From Gemmatimonadetes bacterium SCN 70-22 (GTDB lineage Bacteria; Gemmatimonadota; Gemmatimonadetes; Gemmatimonadales; Gemmatimonadaceae), in NCBI GenBank assembly GCA_001724275.1, contig MEDZ01000025.1, forward strand, positions 21,827 to 85,826: a DNA stretch of 64,000 nucleotides. The letters run 5' to 3'. The position numbers and the translations under genes are program-made. Shown one piece after another: positions 11,485-20,206 of this stretch (its first letter is position 1; every line of letters starts with the position of its first letter). The notes under the pieces were generated by a model that was given only the letters and a program-made list of their open reading frames with translations, was not told the origin of the DNA and ran no database searches.

Positions 11485-12735
11485 TCACGCTTCCTTCTTC
11501 TGCCGCTTCGGCTGGATCTCGAGAAGGGGCGGTGCGCCGTGCACGATGCAAGCCTCCGTGACCTTCACCTCGACCACGTCCTCGCGGCTCGGGAGGTCGA
11601 ACATGATCTCGAGTAGCGTCTCTTCGAGGATCGCCCGAAGTCCGCGTGCCCCGGTCCCACGCTTGAGCGCCTTCTGCGCCACCGCACGCAGCGCCGACTC
11701 CTCGAACGTGATCTTCACGTCCTCCAGCTCGAAGAGCTTGTGGTACTGCTTGGTGAGCGCGTTCTTCGGCTCCTTCAGGATCTTGACCAGAGCCTCCTCG
11801 TCCAGCGCCTCGAGGGGGACGACCACCGGCATGCGCCCCACCAACTCGGGGATCAGCCCGTAGCGCAGGAGGTCGTCCGGCTCCACCTCGCCGAACGGGG
11901 TCTTCTGGACCTCCTCCTCGCTCGCCCCTCCACCCTCGCTGTTGCCGAAGCCGATCTGCCGACGCCCGGTGCGGGCCTCGATGATCTTCTCGAGCCCGTC
12001 GAATGCGCCGCCGCAGATGAACAGGATGTCCTTGGTGTTGATCTGGATGTACTCCTGCTGCGGGTGCTTGCGCCCCCCCTGCGGCGGGACCGAGGCCACC
12101 GTCCCCTCGAGGATCTTGAGGAGCGCCTGCTGCACCCCCTCGCCCGAGACGTCGCGCGTGATGCTCGGGTTCTCGCTCTTGCGGGCGATCTTGTCGATCT
12201 CGTCCAGGTAGACGATCCCGCGCTCGCACTCGGCCACGTTGAAGTCACCGGCCTGCAGCAGGCGGACCAGGATGTTCTCCACGTCCTCCCCCACGTACCC
12301 CGCCTCCGTCAGCGTGGTGGCGTCGGCGATGGTGAACGGGACGTCGAGGATGCGGGCCAGCGTCTGCGCCAGGAGCGTCTTGCCGACCCCCGTGGGGCCG
12401 ATGAGGAGGATGTTCGACTTGTCCAGCTCGACGTCGGAGTCGCGCGACGCTCCCGAGTTGATCCGCTTGTAGTGGTTGTAGACCGCCACCGACAGCGCCT
12501 TCTTCGCCTGCTCCTGCCCGATCACGTACTGGTCCAGGACGTCCTTGAGCTCCCTGGGCGTCGGGACCTGCGTGATCGCCTCCGCGACCTCGCGCTCATC
12601 GTCCTCGGCAAGGATCTCGTTGCAGAGGGCGATGCACTCGTTGCAGATGTAGACGGACGGCCCGGAAATGAACTTCCGGACGGAGTCCTTCGACTTTCCG
12701 CAGAAGGAGCAGCGCAGGTGTTTATCGTGCGACAT
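11485..12735 (-). CDS. clpX: ClpX, ATPase subunit of the ClpXP protease
   Basis: 416 residues. The N-terminal zinc-binding domain has Cys9, Cys12, Cys31 and Cys34. AAA+ motifs include [12 protein letters not shown], the GYVGED pore loop and VYLDEIDKI. The loop [14 protein letters not shown] contains the IGF motif that docks onto ClpP. It unfolds tagged substrates and feeds them to ClpP, whose gene is immediately upstream. A terminator-like hairpin and a candidate promoter lie in the 145-bp gap after clpP, so clpX-lon-engB can be transcribed separately. Confidence 0.95.
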   Translation of the reverse strand: MSHDKHLRCSFCGKSKDSVRKFISGPSVYICNECIALCNEILAEDDEREVAEAITQVPTPRELKDVLDQYVIGQEQAKKALSVAVYNHYKRINSGASRDSDVELDKSNILLIGPTGVGKTLLAQTLARILDVPFTIADATTLTEAGYVGEDVENILVRLLQAGDFNVAECERGIVYLDEIDKIARKSENPSITRDVSGEGVQQALLKILEGTVASVPPQGGRKHPQQEYIQINTKDILFICGGAFDGLEKIIEARTGRRQIGFGNSEGGGASEEEVQKTPFGEVEPDDLLRYGLIPELVGRMPVVVPLEALDEEALVKILKEPKNALTKQYHKLFELEDVKITFEESALRAVAQKALKRGTGARGLRAILEETLLEIMFDLPSREDVVEVKVTEACIVHGAPPLLEIQPKRQKKEA

Positions 12736-12787
12736 GGCGCTGGCGTAAGAGACGGGGGGAGCCAGACCCGGGGATCCGGGCCTCCGA

Positions 12788-12817
12788 TAAGTAGTAGACG
12801 GGTTTCGGGCTGGTCAA
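12788..12817 (-). promoter_or_regulatory. Candidate promoter for clpX-lon-engB
   Basis: On the minus strand TTGACC (12817-12812) is followed after 18 nt by TACTTA (12793-12788). The latter lies about 53 nt before the clpX start. The -35 is close to consensus; the -10 is only a moderate match. Confidence 0.4.
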
Positions 12818-12833
12818 GCAAAAAGCGGCGGGT

Positions 12834-12859
12834 CCGCTGGTGACGTAAGCCACCAGCGG
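12834..12859 (-). terminator. Hairpin after clpP
   Basis: A perfect 9-bp stem CCGCTGGTG/CACCAGCGG with an 8-nt loop lies 22 nt past the clpP stop. In the sense direction a CTTTTTG run follows about 10 nt later. It is probably an intrinsic terminator or attenuator between clpP and clpX. Confidence 0.55.
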
Positions 12860-12880
12860 CCCCATCCGGAGCCCGGCGGG

Positions 12881-13510
12881 TCAGCCGGCGACCGTGGGCC
12901 CCTTGGCCCCGTCGCCGATCTCGACGCGGTGGGCGACGATGTTGTCGATCAGCCCGTACGCCTTGGCGTCCTCGGCCGACATCCAGCGGTCACGATCGGT
13001 ATCCTTCTCGATCTGCTCGATCGGCTGCCCCGTGTGCTTGGCCATCAAGCCGTTGAGCTTCTGGCGAAGGTACAGGATTTCCTTGGCCTGGATCTCGATG
13101 TCCGACGCCGTCCCCCCGCCACCGCTCTGGGACGGCTGGTGGATCATGACGCGCGAGTGGGGGAGCGCCGAGCGCTTCCCCGGGGCCCCGGCCGAGAGGA
13201 GGAAGGCCCCCATGCTCGCCGCCATTCCCATGCAGATCGTGCTGACCGGCGACCGCAGGAACTGCATCGTGTCGTAGATGGCCAGCCCCGCCGACACGCT
13301 CCCGCCCGGGGAGTTGATGTACAGGCTGATGTCCCGCCCCGGGTTGTCGGCATCCAGGAAGAGGAGCTGGGCGATGATGATGTTGGCCACGTCGTCGTTC
13401 ACCGGGGTCCCCAGGAAGACGATGCGATCCATCAGCAGGCGGCTGAAGATGTCGTACGAGCGCTCGCCGCGGCTGGAGCGCTCGATGACGTACGGGGGGT
13501 AGATGCTCAT
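12881..13510 (-). CDS. clpP: ClpP, proteolytic subunit of Clp protease
   Basis: 209-residue serine peptidase forming the double-ring chamber. The N-terminus [23 protein letters not shown] is the family pattern. Catalytic Ser99 is in GMAASMG, His124 in MIHQP, and the Asp lies in the EKDTDRD segment. The ORF is open upstream to 13651, but ATG 13510 is where similarity to the family begins. No Shine-Dalgarno is visible; the leader is a CCCGTCT pyrimidine repeat. It sits between tig and clpX, the usual tig-clpP-clpX order. Confidence 0.95.
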   Translation of the reverse strand: MSIYPPYVIERSSRGERSYDIFSRLLMDRIVFLGTPVNDDVANIIIAQLLFLDADNPGRDISLYINSPGGSVSAGLAIYDTMQFLRSPVSTICMGMAASMGAFLLSAGAPGKRSALPHSRVMIHQPSQSGGGGTASDIEIQAKEILYLRQKLNGLMAKHTGQPIEQIEKDTDRDRWMSAEDAKAYGLIDNIVAHRVEIGDGAKGPTVAG

Positions 13511-13524
13511 GGGACGGGAGAGGG

Positions 13525-13543
13525 GAGACGGGAGACGGGAGGG
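13525..13543. repeat. GGGAGAC heptamer repeat upstream of clpP
   Basis: About three copies of the 7-bp unit GGGAGAC begin 15 bp before the clpP start codon. The complementary array at 13650-13681 is its inverted partner. The same unit appears in the 5' end of pstB at 39.5 kb. Confidence 0.65.
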
Positions 13544-13628
13544 CGCGCCGCTGCGCGGCACGCCGGACCCCGGTGCTTCCTCAGGTACTTGGCAGGCGGG
13601 AGGCGAAGAGTCGACCGATCCGGCAATC

Positions 13629-13649
13629 GGGATGCCCGCGGGGCATCCC
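13629..13649. terminator. Perfect 9-bp hairpin between tig and clpP
   Basis: GGGATGCCC (13629-13637) and GGGCATCCC (13641-13649) pair around a 3-nt loop about 40 nt after the tig stop. There is no T-run. It sits in the middle of the larger inverted GGGAGAC/GTCTCCC array, so it may be part of a repeated intergenic element rather than a simple terminator. Confidence 0.5.
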
Positions 13650-13681
13650 ACTCCCGTCTCCCGACTCCCGTCTCCCGTCCG
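13650..13681. repeat. Inverted copy of the GGGAGAC array, next to the tig stop
   Basis: Four CCCGTCTC/CCCGACTC-type units run up to 8 bp from the tig stop codon. They are complementary to the array at 13525-13543, so a tig-clpP transcript could form a long stem enclosing the 9-bp hairpin. Confidence 0.6.
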
Positions 13682-13688
13682 ACTTATC

Positions 13689-14927
13689 CTACTCGATCGT
13701 GTTTCGTTCGAACAACCACGCGAAGACCTTGTCCTCGGTGATACCCCGCTCGAGCTCGGAAAGACGCTGCGCCTTCTGCAACTGCGCGTAGAGCTGCCCC
13801 GGATTGACCCCGCGCTTCCCGGCCATCTCGGTCACCTTGTCGTCGATGTCGCCCTCGGTCGCCTTGAGCTGCTCGGATTCCGAGATGGTGTCGATGACCA
13901 TGTCGCGGCGGACCTGGCGCTCAGCGGTGGGGCGGAATCCCTGCGCGAAGCGATCGTGCTCCTCCTCGGGGATCTTGTACATCTCGGCGTAGCCGTGGAC
14001 CAGCTGGGCCACCCAGCTCGGCGGGACGTCGAACGGGTTGGCGCCGATGATCTCGTCGAGGAGCTTCTGGCGCACCTCGGCGTCCGACTCGCGCTTGGCC
14101 GCCTCCTCCATGTCCTCGCGCACGGCGGCGCGAAGCGCGTCGAGCGACTCGAAATCGCCCATCTCGCGGGCGAAGGCGTCGTCGAGGTCGGGGAGCGTCT
14201 TCCGCTTCACGTCCGTGAGCTCCACCCGGACCTTCTTGGTCTTGCCGCGCTGCGCCTCGTCGGGGAAGTCTTCCGGCCACTTCACCGGGCGCTCTTCCGC
14301 CTGCGAGGGCTTGAGCTCCATGATCACTTCCTCGATGCCCGGAATGGCCTGCCCGCCGCCGAGGACGATGCGGTACTCGCGCCCCTCGGGCATCTCGCCG
14401 CTGTCTTCCGCGGTGGCCAGGAGGACGGTGACCATGTCCCCTTCCATCGGCTTGTCTTCCACCGGCGACCAGGTGGCGCGCTGCTCGCGGATCTGCTCGA
14501 TCTGCTGCTGCACGTCGTCGTCGGTGACCACGCGATCGGTCCGGGCGATCTTGAAGCCCGAGGTGGCCGTGAGCTTGACCTCGGGGCGGAGCTCGAGGTG
14601 CAGGTCGAAGGTGACCGGGGCGTCGTCCTCGAACTTGAGGTCGTGGATGTGCGGCTGCGTCGCGACCTGCAGCTTTTCGCGCTCGAGGACTTCCTTGTAG
14701 GCGTCCTGCACGAGGACTTCGATCGCCTCACTGCGAATCGCCTCGCCGAAGCGCTTCATCACCATCCCCACCGGCGCCTTGCCGGGGCGGAAGCCGGGGA
14801 TCGAGACGCGGCCGGCAAGCTTGCGCGCGGCCCGCTCCTTGGCTTCGTTCACTGCTTCGATGGGGATGGTCACCTGCAACAGGCGCTCGGCCCCCTCGGC
14901 CTTCTTGGATTCGATGGCGATGTTCAT
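13689..14927 (-). CDS. tig: Trigger factor (ribosome-associated chaperone / PPIase)
   Basis: 412 residues. The N-terminal ribosome-binding domain contains the signature GFRPGKAP, which docks at L23 by the exit tunnel. A peptidyl-prolyl isomerase domain lies at about 155-240 (GDMVTVLL...[21 protein letters not shown]). The helical C-terminal substrate cradle ends in NTIE. It is the first gene of the tig-clpP-clpX-lon-engB chain. Start ATG 14927 ([19 protein letters not shown]) fits the family. Confidence 0.95.
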   Translation of the reverse strand: MNIAIESKKAEGAERLLQVTIPIEAVNEAKERAARKLAGRVSIPGFRPGKAPVGMVMKRFGEAIRSEAIEVLVQDAYKEVLEREKLQVATQPHIHDLKFEDDAPVTFDLHLELRPEVKLTATSGFKIARTDRVVTDDDVQQQIEQIREQRATWSPVEDKPMEGDMVTVLLATAEDSGEMPEGREYRIVLGGGQAIPGIEEVIMELKPSQAEERPVKWPEDFPDEAQRGKTKKVRVELTDVKRKTLPDLDDAFAREMGDFESLDALRAAVREDMEEAAKRESDAEVRQKLLDEIIGANPFDVPPSWVAQLVHGYAEMYKIPEEEHDRFAQGFRPTAERQVRRDMVIDTISESEQLKATEGDIDDKVTEMAGKRGVNPGQLYAQLQKAQRLSELERGITEDKVFAWLFERNTIE

Positions 14928-15074
14928 CGTAGAGTGCGTGACGGCCGGGACGATCCTTCGGGATCGGTCGACCGGCCGCGGAGTACAAGTCGAAATCGAA
15001 GCTGAAAGGTAACCTCAGCGGAGGGCGGGTCAAAGGCATCCACCCCCCTCCACTCACTCACCAGCCACTCGCCC

Positions 15075-15617
15075 ATGACCTTCCTGCGACGCACCCTGCA
15101 GCAGGCCGTCTTCCCCCTCGTCTTTTCCGCCGCGCTCGCCGTCCCGGCGGCCACCACCCTCCAGGGCCAGGCCCCGCGCGAGGGGCGCACGCTCGTCTCC
15201 CTCAATCCCCTTGGCCTCCCGTTCAAGTACGTCTCGGGAGAGGTGGAGCAGAAGGTGAGCGCCATCGCCACGATCGGCGGTTCCGCCTCGTACCTCGACA
15301 TCGGCGACGGGTCCTATTCGTCGTTCGAGGCCAAGTTCCGGCTCTACCCCAACGAGCAGGCGTTCAAGGGATTCTCGATCGGCATCGCCGCCGGCATTTC
15401 GCGCGTGGCGGAGTCGTTCTCGAACGCACAGGACCGCTCCGAGTCGGCTCCCACGATCGCGGTCATCGCCGACTACAACTGGCTGCTCGGCAAGACCGAG
15501 CGCGTCCTCGTCGGGACCGGGGTCGGGGCCAAGCGCATCTTCGGCGACGACGCGGGGTTCAGCGACGTCAACTTCGCCTATCCGACGCTCCGCTTCCAGG
15601 TCGGCGTCCTGTTCTAG
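15075..15617 (+). CDS. Small predicted outer-membrane barrel protein
   Basis: 180 residues: a signal peptide ending near AATTLQGQA, then about eight short amphipathic strands. These include VSLNPLGLPFKYVSGEVEQ, EAKFRLYPN, FSIGIAAGISRVA and TIAVIADYNWLLGK. It ends in LRFQVGVLF, with the terminal Phe typical of Bam-inserted barrels. It resembles DUF3575/OmpA-transmembrane-like 8-strand proteins. Function unknown. Its stop overlaps the stop of convergent crtI. Confidence 0.65.
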   Translation: MTFLRRTLQQAVFPLVFSAALAVPAATTLQGQAPREGRTLVSLNPLGLPFKYVSGEVEQKVSAIATIGGSASYLDIGDGSYSSFEAKFRLYPNEQAFKGFSIGIAAGISRVAESFSNAQDRSESAPTIAVIADYNWLLGKTERVLVGTGVGAKRIFGDDAGFSDVNFAYPTLRFQVGVLF

Positions 15618-17170
15618 CCGTCGCCTCGCCGACCCGCGCGCGCCACGGCGATCACCTCGGCGCGCGCCGCGTTGGCTGCCGGCTGCGCCACGTCCAGGCC
15701 GGCGGCGCCCCCGATGAGGTCGGCCACGATCTTGCCCGACGACAGCACCCCCGGGAGACCGGCCCCCGGGTGCGTCCCTGCCCCGGCAAAGTACAGGTTG
15801 GGGATGTCCTCGCTGACGTTGTGCGGGCGCATCCAGGCCGACTGCAGCAGCGTCGGCTGCACCGAGAAGGCGCTCCCGAGGTGCGAGTTGAGCGTGTCGC
15901 GGAAGTAGAGCGGGTCGATGTGCCGCTCGGTCACGATGTGCCGCCGCAGGTTCGGGAGGTAACGCTCCTCGAGGTAGCGGAAGATCCGTTCGCGGTACGC
16001 GCTCGCGGTCGTGCGCCAGTCCGTCGTCCCGCCCAGGTGCGGAACGGGGGAGAGCACGTACCAGCAGTCGCCCCCCGGCGGGGCGAGCGAGGGGTCGGTG
16101 GCCGACGGGCGGTGCAGGTAGAGCGAGAAGTCGTCGCTCAGGACCTTGCGGTCGAAGATGTCGTGGAGGAGCTCGCGATACCGTGGCCCCATCAGGATCT
16201 CGTGGTGTGCGATGTCCTCGTACTTCCGGTCGGTCCCGAAGTAGCTGACGAAGAGCGACATCGAGTACTGCTTGCGCGAGAGCCTGGCATCGGTGTTCAC
16301 CCGGCGGTGCCGCGGTGCGACCAGGCGCATGTACGTGAAGGCGACGTCGCCGTTGCTCACCACGGCGTCGGCGGGGAGGAACTCCCCCCCGGCCAGCCGC
16401 ACCCCCGTCGCCCGCCCGGTGCGATCGTCGACGACGATCTCCTGCACTTCGCGCTCCAGCTGCAAGTCGCCGCCGATCCCGGTGAAGAGCGTCGCGAGCC
16501 CGCGCACCAGCGCCCCCGTCCCGCCCATCGCGAACCAGACGCCCCACTTCTTCTCGAGGTGGTGGATGAGCGCGTAGATGGACGTGCTGGAGAACGGGTT
16601 CCCCCCGATGAGCAGGGGATGGAAGGAGAAGACCTGCCGCAGCCGTTCGTCGCGGATGAACTGGTTCACGTACGAGGCCACCGACTTGTGCGCCTGCAGC
16701 CGCACCAGGTCGGGTATCACCTTGAGCATGGCGCCGACCCGGTGGAACGGCTGGTCGATGAGCTCGAACCCCTTCTCGAAGATGCGCTCCGTCGACGCGC
16801 TGAAGCGCAGGAAGCCCTCGACGTCCCCCGGGTCGAAGGCTCGCACCTGGCGCACGAGCGCGTCCACGTCGCCGCTGTAGTGAAAGACGGAGCCGTCCTC
16901 GAATCGCACGTTGTAGTACGGATCGAGCGGGACCAGCTGCACGTAGTCGGCGGTGCGCCGCCCGCACAGGGCGTACAGGTCGTCGACGAGCCATGGCGCG
17001 GTGATGATCGTCGGCCCCGCGTCGAAGGTGAAGCCGTCCTGCTCGAAGACGTAGGCGCGCCCGCCCGGCTTGTCGCGCTTTTCGAGGATGGTGACGTCGT
17101 GGCCCTGCGCGCGCAGCCGGATGGCGGCGGCCAGTCCGCCGAAGCCGGCGCCGATGACGAGGATGTTCAC
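15614..17170 (-). CDS. crtI: Phytoene desaturase (CrtI-type)
   Basis: 518-residue FAD enzyme that introduces double bonds into phytoene to give lycopene-type carotenoids at the membrane. The dinucleotide fold NILVIGAGFGGLAAAIRL is at the N-terminus, followed by EKRDKPGGRAYVFEQDGFTFDAGPT. The C-terminal FAD site is NLYFAGAGTHPGAGLPGVLSSGK. It is the last gene of a crtB-cruF-crtI operon. Start is GTG 17170. The 52-bp gap after cruF is filled by a 9-bp tandem repeat. Closely related CrtI-fold enzymes (CrtD, CrtO) cannot be fully excluded, but pairing with crtB favours CrtI. Confidence 0.88.
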   Translation of the reverse strand: MNILVIGAGFGGLAAAIRLRAQGHDVTILEKRDKPGGRAYVFEQDGFTFDAGPTIITAPWLVDDLYALCGRRTADYVQLVPLDPYYNVRFEDGSVFHYSGDVDALVRQVRAFDPGDVEGFLRFSASTERIFEKGFELIDQPFHRVGAMLKVIPDLVRLQAHKSVASYVNQFIRDERLRQVFSFHPLLIGGNPFSSTSIYALIHHLEKKWGVWFAMGGTGALVRGLATLFTGIGGDLQLEREVQEIVVDDRTGRATGVRLAGGEFLPADAVVSNGDVAFTYMRLVAPRHRRVNTDARLSRKQYSMSLFVSYFGTDRKYEDIAHHEILMGPRYRELLHDIFDRKVLSDDFSLYLHRPSATDPSLAPPGGDCWYVLSPVPHLGGTTDWRTTASAYRERIFRYLEERYLPNLRRHIVTERHIDPLYFRDTLNSHLGSAFSVQPTLLQSAWMRPHNVSEDIPNLYFAGAGTHPGAGLPGVLSSGKIVADLIGGAAGLDVAQPAANAARAEVIAVARAGRRGDG

Positions 17171-17176
17171 GTACGA

Positions 17177-17208
17177 ACGAGAAGACGAGAAGACGAGAAG
17201 ACGAGAAG
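17177..17208. repeat. 9-bp GACGAGAAG tandem repeat between cruF and crtI
   Basis: About 3.5 copies lie 7 bp upstream of the crtI start, so the sense strand reads CTTCTCGTC repeats. The same 9-bp unit stands directly upstream of the HtrA gene at 27191-27222. Confidence 0.75.
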
Positions 17209-17222
17209 GCGGGAAGACGGAC

Positions 17223-18173
17223 TCAGGCCAGGGCGGGTTCGGGCTGGTCGGGGAGGCGCTGGGTGCCTAACGATCCGGCGCGCACGGCGAGGGCGACGGG
17301 GACCAGCATGGCGAGCGTGCCGAACACGGCCGCCCATACCATCCCGTCGCGGGCGCAGATGGCCACCGGCATGATCCCGTTGACGGCATACAGCACGATC
17401 GGGAGCGAGCTCGGGCTCAGGCGCGCCGCCAGCAGCGAGGGCGGCGCGAACGCCAGGATGAGGCGCGCGATGATCACCCCGGTCACGAACCACCCGACCC
17501 AGTTGGAGAGCGGCATGCCGTAGAACACGTCCTTCGTGAAGAAGGCGACGATGGGGGCCGGCAGGGCGCTGCGCGTGAACACGTCGCCGTCACCCCAGAT
17601 CCAGTGCAGCGTCTTCACCATCGCCGGGTCCATCGAGACGTCCCACGCCACGAGGACGAGCCCCGCGGCCAGCGACCACTTCCACTTGGTCATGCGGTCG
17701 TCGCGCGCCGCCATCAGTCGCCCGACGATGGCCAGCGACCCGATGATCATGTAGAACCACGAGATCGGGATCGGGAACGGGACCAGTCCGAGGATGCGTG
17801 TCCCGAGGAGGGCGGTGTACTGGTATTCCCCGAACGGAAGCCCGGTACTGGTGCCGAGCAGTTCGGAGCCGAGGGCGATTCCCGACGCCACGAGGAACAT
17901 CGGGAGCGAGCGGCGCCACCCGATGCGCCCCGCCAAGTGGAGCAGCGCGGCGATGGCGCCGAGGACGACGTACGTCGGGCCCGAGAACTTCCAGGCCAGA
18001 CGATAGACGGTGGCGTTGGGCTCCTGCGCCAGCCACGCCGGCATCGGCCCCCTGAGGAACGTGGTGAGGGCGATCGTGGAGAAGGCGATCAACGCCACGT
18101 GCGCGACGAGAAAGCCCGGGGCGGCGCGGCGGGCCCAGCGGAGCGACGGGGAGTCAGTCATGGCGGAGTGCAT
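17223..18173 (-). CDS. cruF: Carotenoid 1,2-hydratase, CruF family
   Basis: 316-residue polytopic membrane protein with about eight hydrophobic helices. It shows the family features GTSTGLPFGEYQYTALLG and VPFPIPISWFYMIIG. CruF (PF04240-type, also found in bacterioruberin and myxol pathways) adds water to the psi end of acyclic carotenoids, giving 1'-hydroxy products. Position between crtB and crtI supports this. ATG 18173 lies 6 nt after the crtB stop; ATG 18161 is an alternative. A partner glycosyltransferase (cruG) is not in the window. Confidence 0.75.
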   Translation of the reverse strand: MHSAMTDSPSLRWARRAAPGFLVAHVALIAFSTIALTTFLRGPMPAWLAQEPNATVYRLAWKFSGPTYVVLGAIAALLHLAGRIGWRRSLPMFLVASGIALGSELLGTSTGLPFGEYQYTALLGTRILGLVPFPIPISWFYMIIGSLAIVGRLMAARDDRMTKWKWSLAAGLVLVAWDVSMDPAMVKTLHWIWGDGDVFTRSALPAPIVAFFTKDVFYGMPLSNWVGWFVTGVIIARLILAFAPPSLLAARLSPSSLPIVLYAVNGIMPVAICARDGMVWAAVFGTLAMLVPVALAVRAGSLGTQRLPDQPEPALA

Positions 18174-18179
18174 CGGTGG

Positions 18180-19106
18180 TCAGGCAACGGACGGAGTCGC
18201 GGTGTGGCGCTCGCGCGCGAGGGCGGCCGGTGCCACCGGCCCCAGCCACGCCCGTGCGAGCACGCCCGCCCGCCCGATCCACCCGACGCTCGCACGCCGG
18301 GTGATGTTGTCACAGTCGTGGCGCTCGATCGCGTCCAGGATCGAGGCGTATCCGATGGCGCAGGCGTTGGCGCAGCGTTGCGCGTCGGGCAAGAGGAGGG
18401 CAATCCCCGGGGCGGCTGCCTGGTAGAGCGAGCGCGCCCGGTCGATCTGCATCCGGGTGAAGGCGATCCAGCGTTCCCGGCGCTCGAGCACGCGCCGGCC
18501 GAGCACGTCCGTGGGGGTGAAGCCGTAGTCGGCGAGCTCCTGCTCGGGGAGGTAGCAGCGCTGGCGGCGCGCGTCCTCTCCCACGTCGCGGAGGATGTTC
18601 GTCAGCTGCATGGCCGTTCCCAGCGTCCGCGCGTAGGCGATGGCCGACGCCAGCGACGCGTCCCCTCGCACTCCCCACACGTAGGTGCACATCTCGCCCA
18701 CCGACGAGGCGACGCCCTCGCAATAGCGCTCCAGGGCGGGCCACGAGACGTAGCGGCAGCCGTCCAGGTCGCGCGCTACCCCGTCGAGCAGCTCGTCGAG
18801 CGAGGTGCGCGGGACGCCGAATCGATGCGACGTCCACGCGATTTCGCGAAAGACCGGTGAGGCCGGGCGTCCGTGGTAGGCGGCGTCGAGCCCGCGCCGG
18901 TGCCCGGCGAGCCGCTCCCGTGCGTGCGCCAGCGCCGTCCCCCGCAGCGTCACATCGTCGACGAAGTCATCGGCCAGGCGGCAGAAGGCGTAGAGCGCCA
19001 TCGCTCCGCGGCGCTTCTCGGGCGGGAGAAAGCGACTGGCGAGATGGAACGTCCGCGAGTGCGACCGGAGGATGCGTTCGCAGTACTGGGCGTCGGCGAC
19101 GGGCAT
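18180..19106 (-). CDS. crtB: Phytoene synthase
   Basis: 308-residue trans-isoprenyl-diphosphate synthase condensing two GGPP into phytoene. The two Asp-rich Mg2+-binding motifs are DDFVDD and, after TAMQLTNILRDVGEDARR, the second DxxED-type site. The NxxxD helix pattern and YCEGVASSVGEMC are also typical. It is the first gene of the carotenoid operon, followed by cruF after a very short gap. ATG 19106 is the only sensible start. Confidence 0.93.
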   Translation of the reverse strand: MPVADAQYCERILRSHSRTFHLASRFLPPEKRRGAMALYAFCRLADDFVDDVTLRGTALAHARERLAGHRRGLDAAYHGRPASPVFREIAWTSHRFGVPRTSLDELLDGVARDLDGCRYVSWPALERYCEGVASSVGEMCTYVWGVRGDASLASAIAYARTLGTAMQLTNILRDVGEDARRQRCYLPEQELADYGFTPTDVLGRRVLERRERWIAFTRMQIDRARSLYQAAAPGIALLLPDAQRCANACAIGYASILDAIERHDCDNITRRASVGWIGRAGVLARAWLGPVAPAALARERHTATPSVA

Positions 19107-19562
19107 GCAGGTCTGGTACGGGGAGTCGGACGGCTTCTGCGTGGAAAACGCGCGGCGCGGCCGGGAGTTCCGGCCGTGTGTGCCGAAAACATGGCGAACT
19201 GCGTGCCACGAAGGCGGGCGGGGCAGGGGGAACGGCGCGAGCGATCCCCCCGGTATCCCGCCGGCGGGGGGGCACGCCTTTCATATGGAGGGGTGGAGGC
19301 GCCGCCCGGCACACCGCGGGAGGGGGAGCCCCTTCGCTGGTCCGCCCGCGGGTGCGACACCAGCGCCACCGGCCGGGCGGCGGGAGCGCGCCGCCGCCCG
19401 CTGTCGGCCGTTTCGCGGGATGCATGGGGCAGTTTGGGGCGGCGCGCGATGCCGTGTCGCTCGCGCGGGGCGTCGCGCCGTCCCGCCCGCGTGCCGCGTG
19501 CGCTGCACCTTTCGGCGCGGCCGTGAGCACGGCGGCGATCGCGTTGCAGCTGCGAGCGACGC

Positions 19563-19672
19563 GCGCGTCGCGGGACACGGACGTGCGCGTCGCAGGACAC
19601 GGACGTGCGCGTCGCAGGACACGGACGCGCGCGTCGCGGGACCCGGACGCGCGTTTCGCGGGACACCGGCGC
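19563..19672. repeat. Five-copy 22-bp tandem repeat
   Basis: Five adjacent 22-bp units starting at 19563, 19585, 19607, 19629 and 19651. Each begins GCGCGTCGC and contains GGGACACGGAC or close variants. Units 1-3 differ at only one or two positions; unit 5 is most diverged. The period of about two helical turns would put each unit on the same DNA face. Confidence 0.9.
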
Positions 19673-20032
19673 GACGGCGTCGGCGTGCCGCGTGCGGCGT
19701 TCGGCACCATCGCCCTCCCTACCCGGACGGGTGGGAGATGCGCCATTCGGTTAGGGTGAAGAAGACGTAAAGGCCGCCTCGTCCCCCGCGCGAGATTTCG
19801 CGGCTCCGATCGGCCCTTGGAGCGGGGCACCCCCACCCCGGACGGCGCGAACGCCGCCTGCCTATCCCGTTGTAGTCGAAGCACTTGCGCAACAGCAAGC
19901 CCGTGGGGCGTGGCCGAGGCACCCCCCAGCCGGGCCGCCCGCCTCCGGACCGCGTGCCACGGCACTACGGGCCGAGGACGAGAGCGGAGGAGTCGGCCGG
20001 GCGTGCGGACGGCGGGGCCTTTGGCGCCTTCA

Positions 20033-20061
20033 TTGACAGTGACGCCTGGCGCCCGTATTCA
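20033..20061 (+). promoter_or_regulatory. Promoter for the SusC/SusD-like operon
   Basis: TTGACA (20033-20038), a 17-nt spacer and TATTCA (20056-20061). The -35 is a perfect consensus hexamer, rare in such GC-rich DNA. It would give a leader of about 140 nt before the start at 20207. Confidence 0.6.
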
Positions 20062-20206
20062 AGGGCGTTCGCGCCCGGGTTTGGAACGACCGCCGGAACG
20101 GGAGGCCGGTCGTGCGATGCCAATGAAGGCCCACGTCGTTCCGTGGCTCGTCGCGAAAACCCCACTCTCAATCGGTTGCCCCAAACCACCGCATGCGGGA
20201 GGTCGC

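Larger units (their letters stand above)
19107..20206. other. 1.1-kb non-coding region between crtB and the SusC-like receptor
   Basis: No frame here gives a protein with recognisable domains; the long open frames on both strands are Arg/Pro/Ala-rich artefacts of high GC. It holds the crtB upstream region (19107 to about 19300), an extremely GC-rich stretch, a five-copy 22-bp tandem repeat (19563-19672), and a consensus-like promoter (20033-20061) for the receptor operon. Divergent transcription to both sides makes it a shared regulatory region. Confidence 0.6.

Noticed and set aside
19563..19672. Possible CRISPR array
   Set aside because: The units are directly adjacent, with no unique spacers and no cas genes nearby.
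19072..19965. Several 200-330-codon frames on both strands in the crtB/SusC gap
   Set aside because: They are compositionally extreme (Arg, Ala, Pro, Gly), mutually overlapping, without a ribosome-binding site or any motif, and they run through the 22-bp repeat array.
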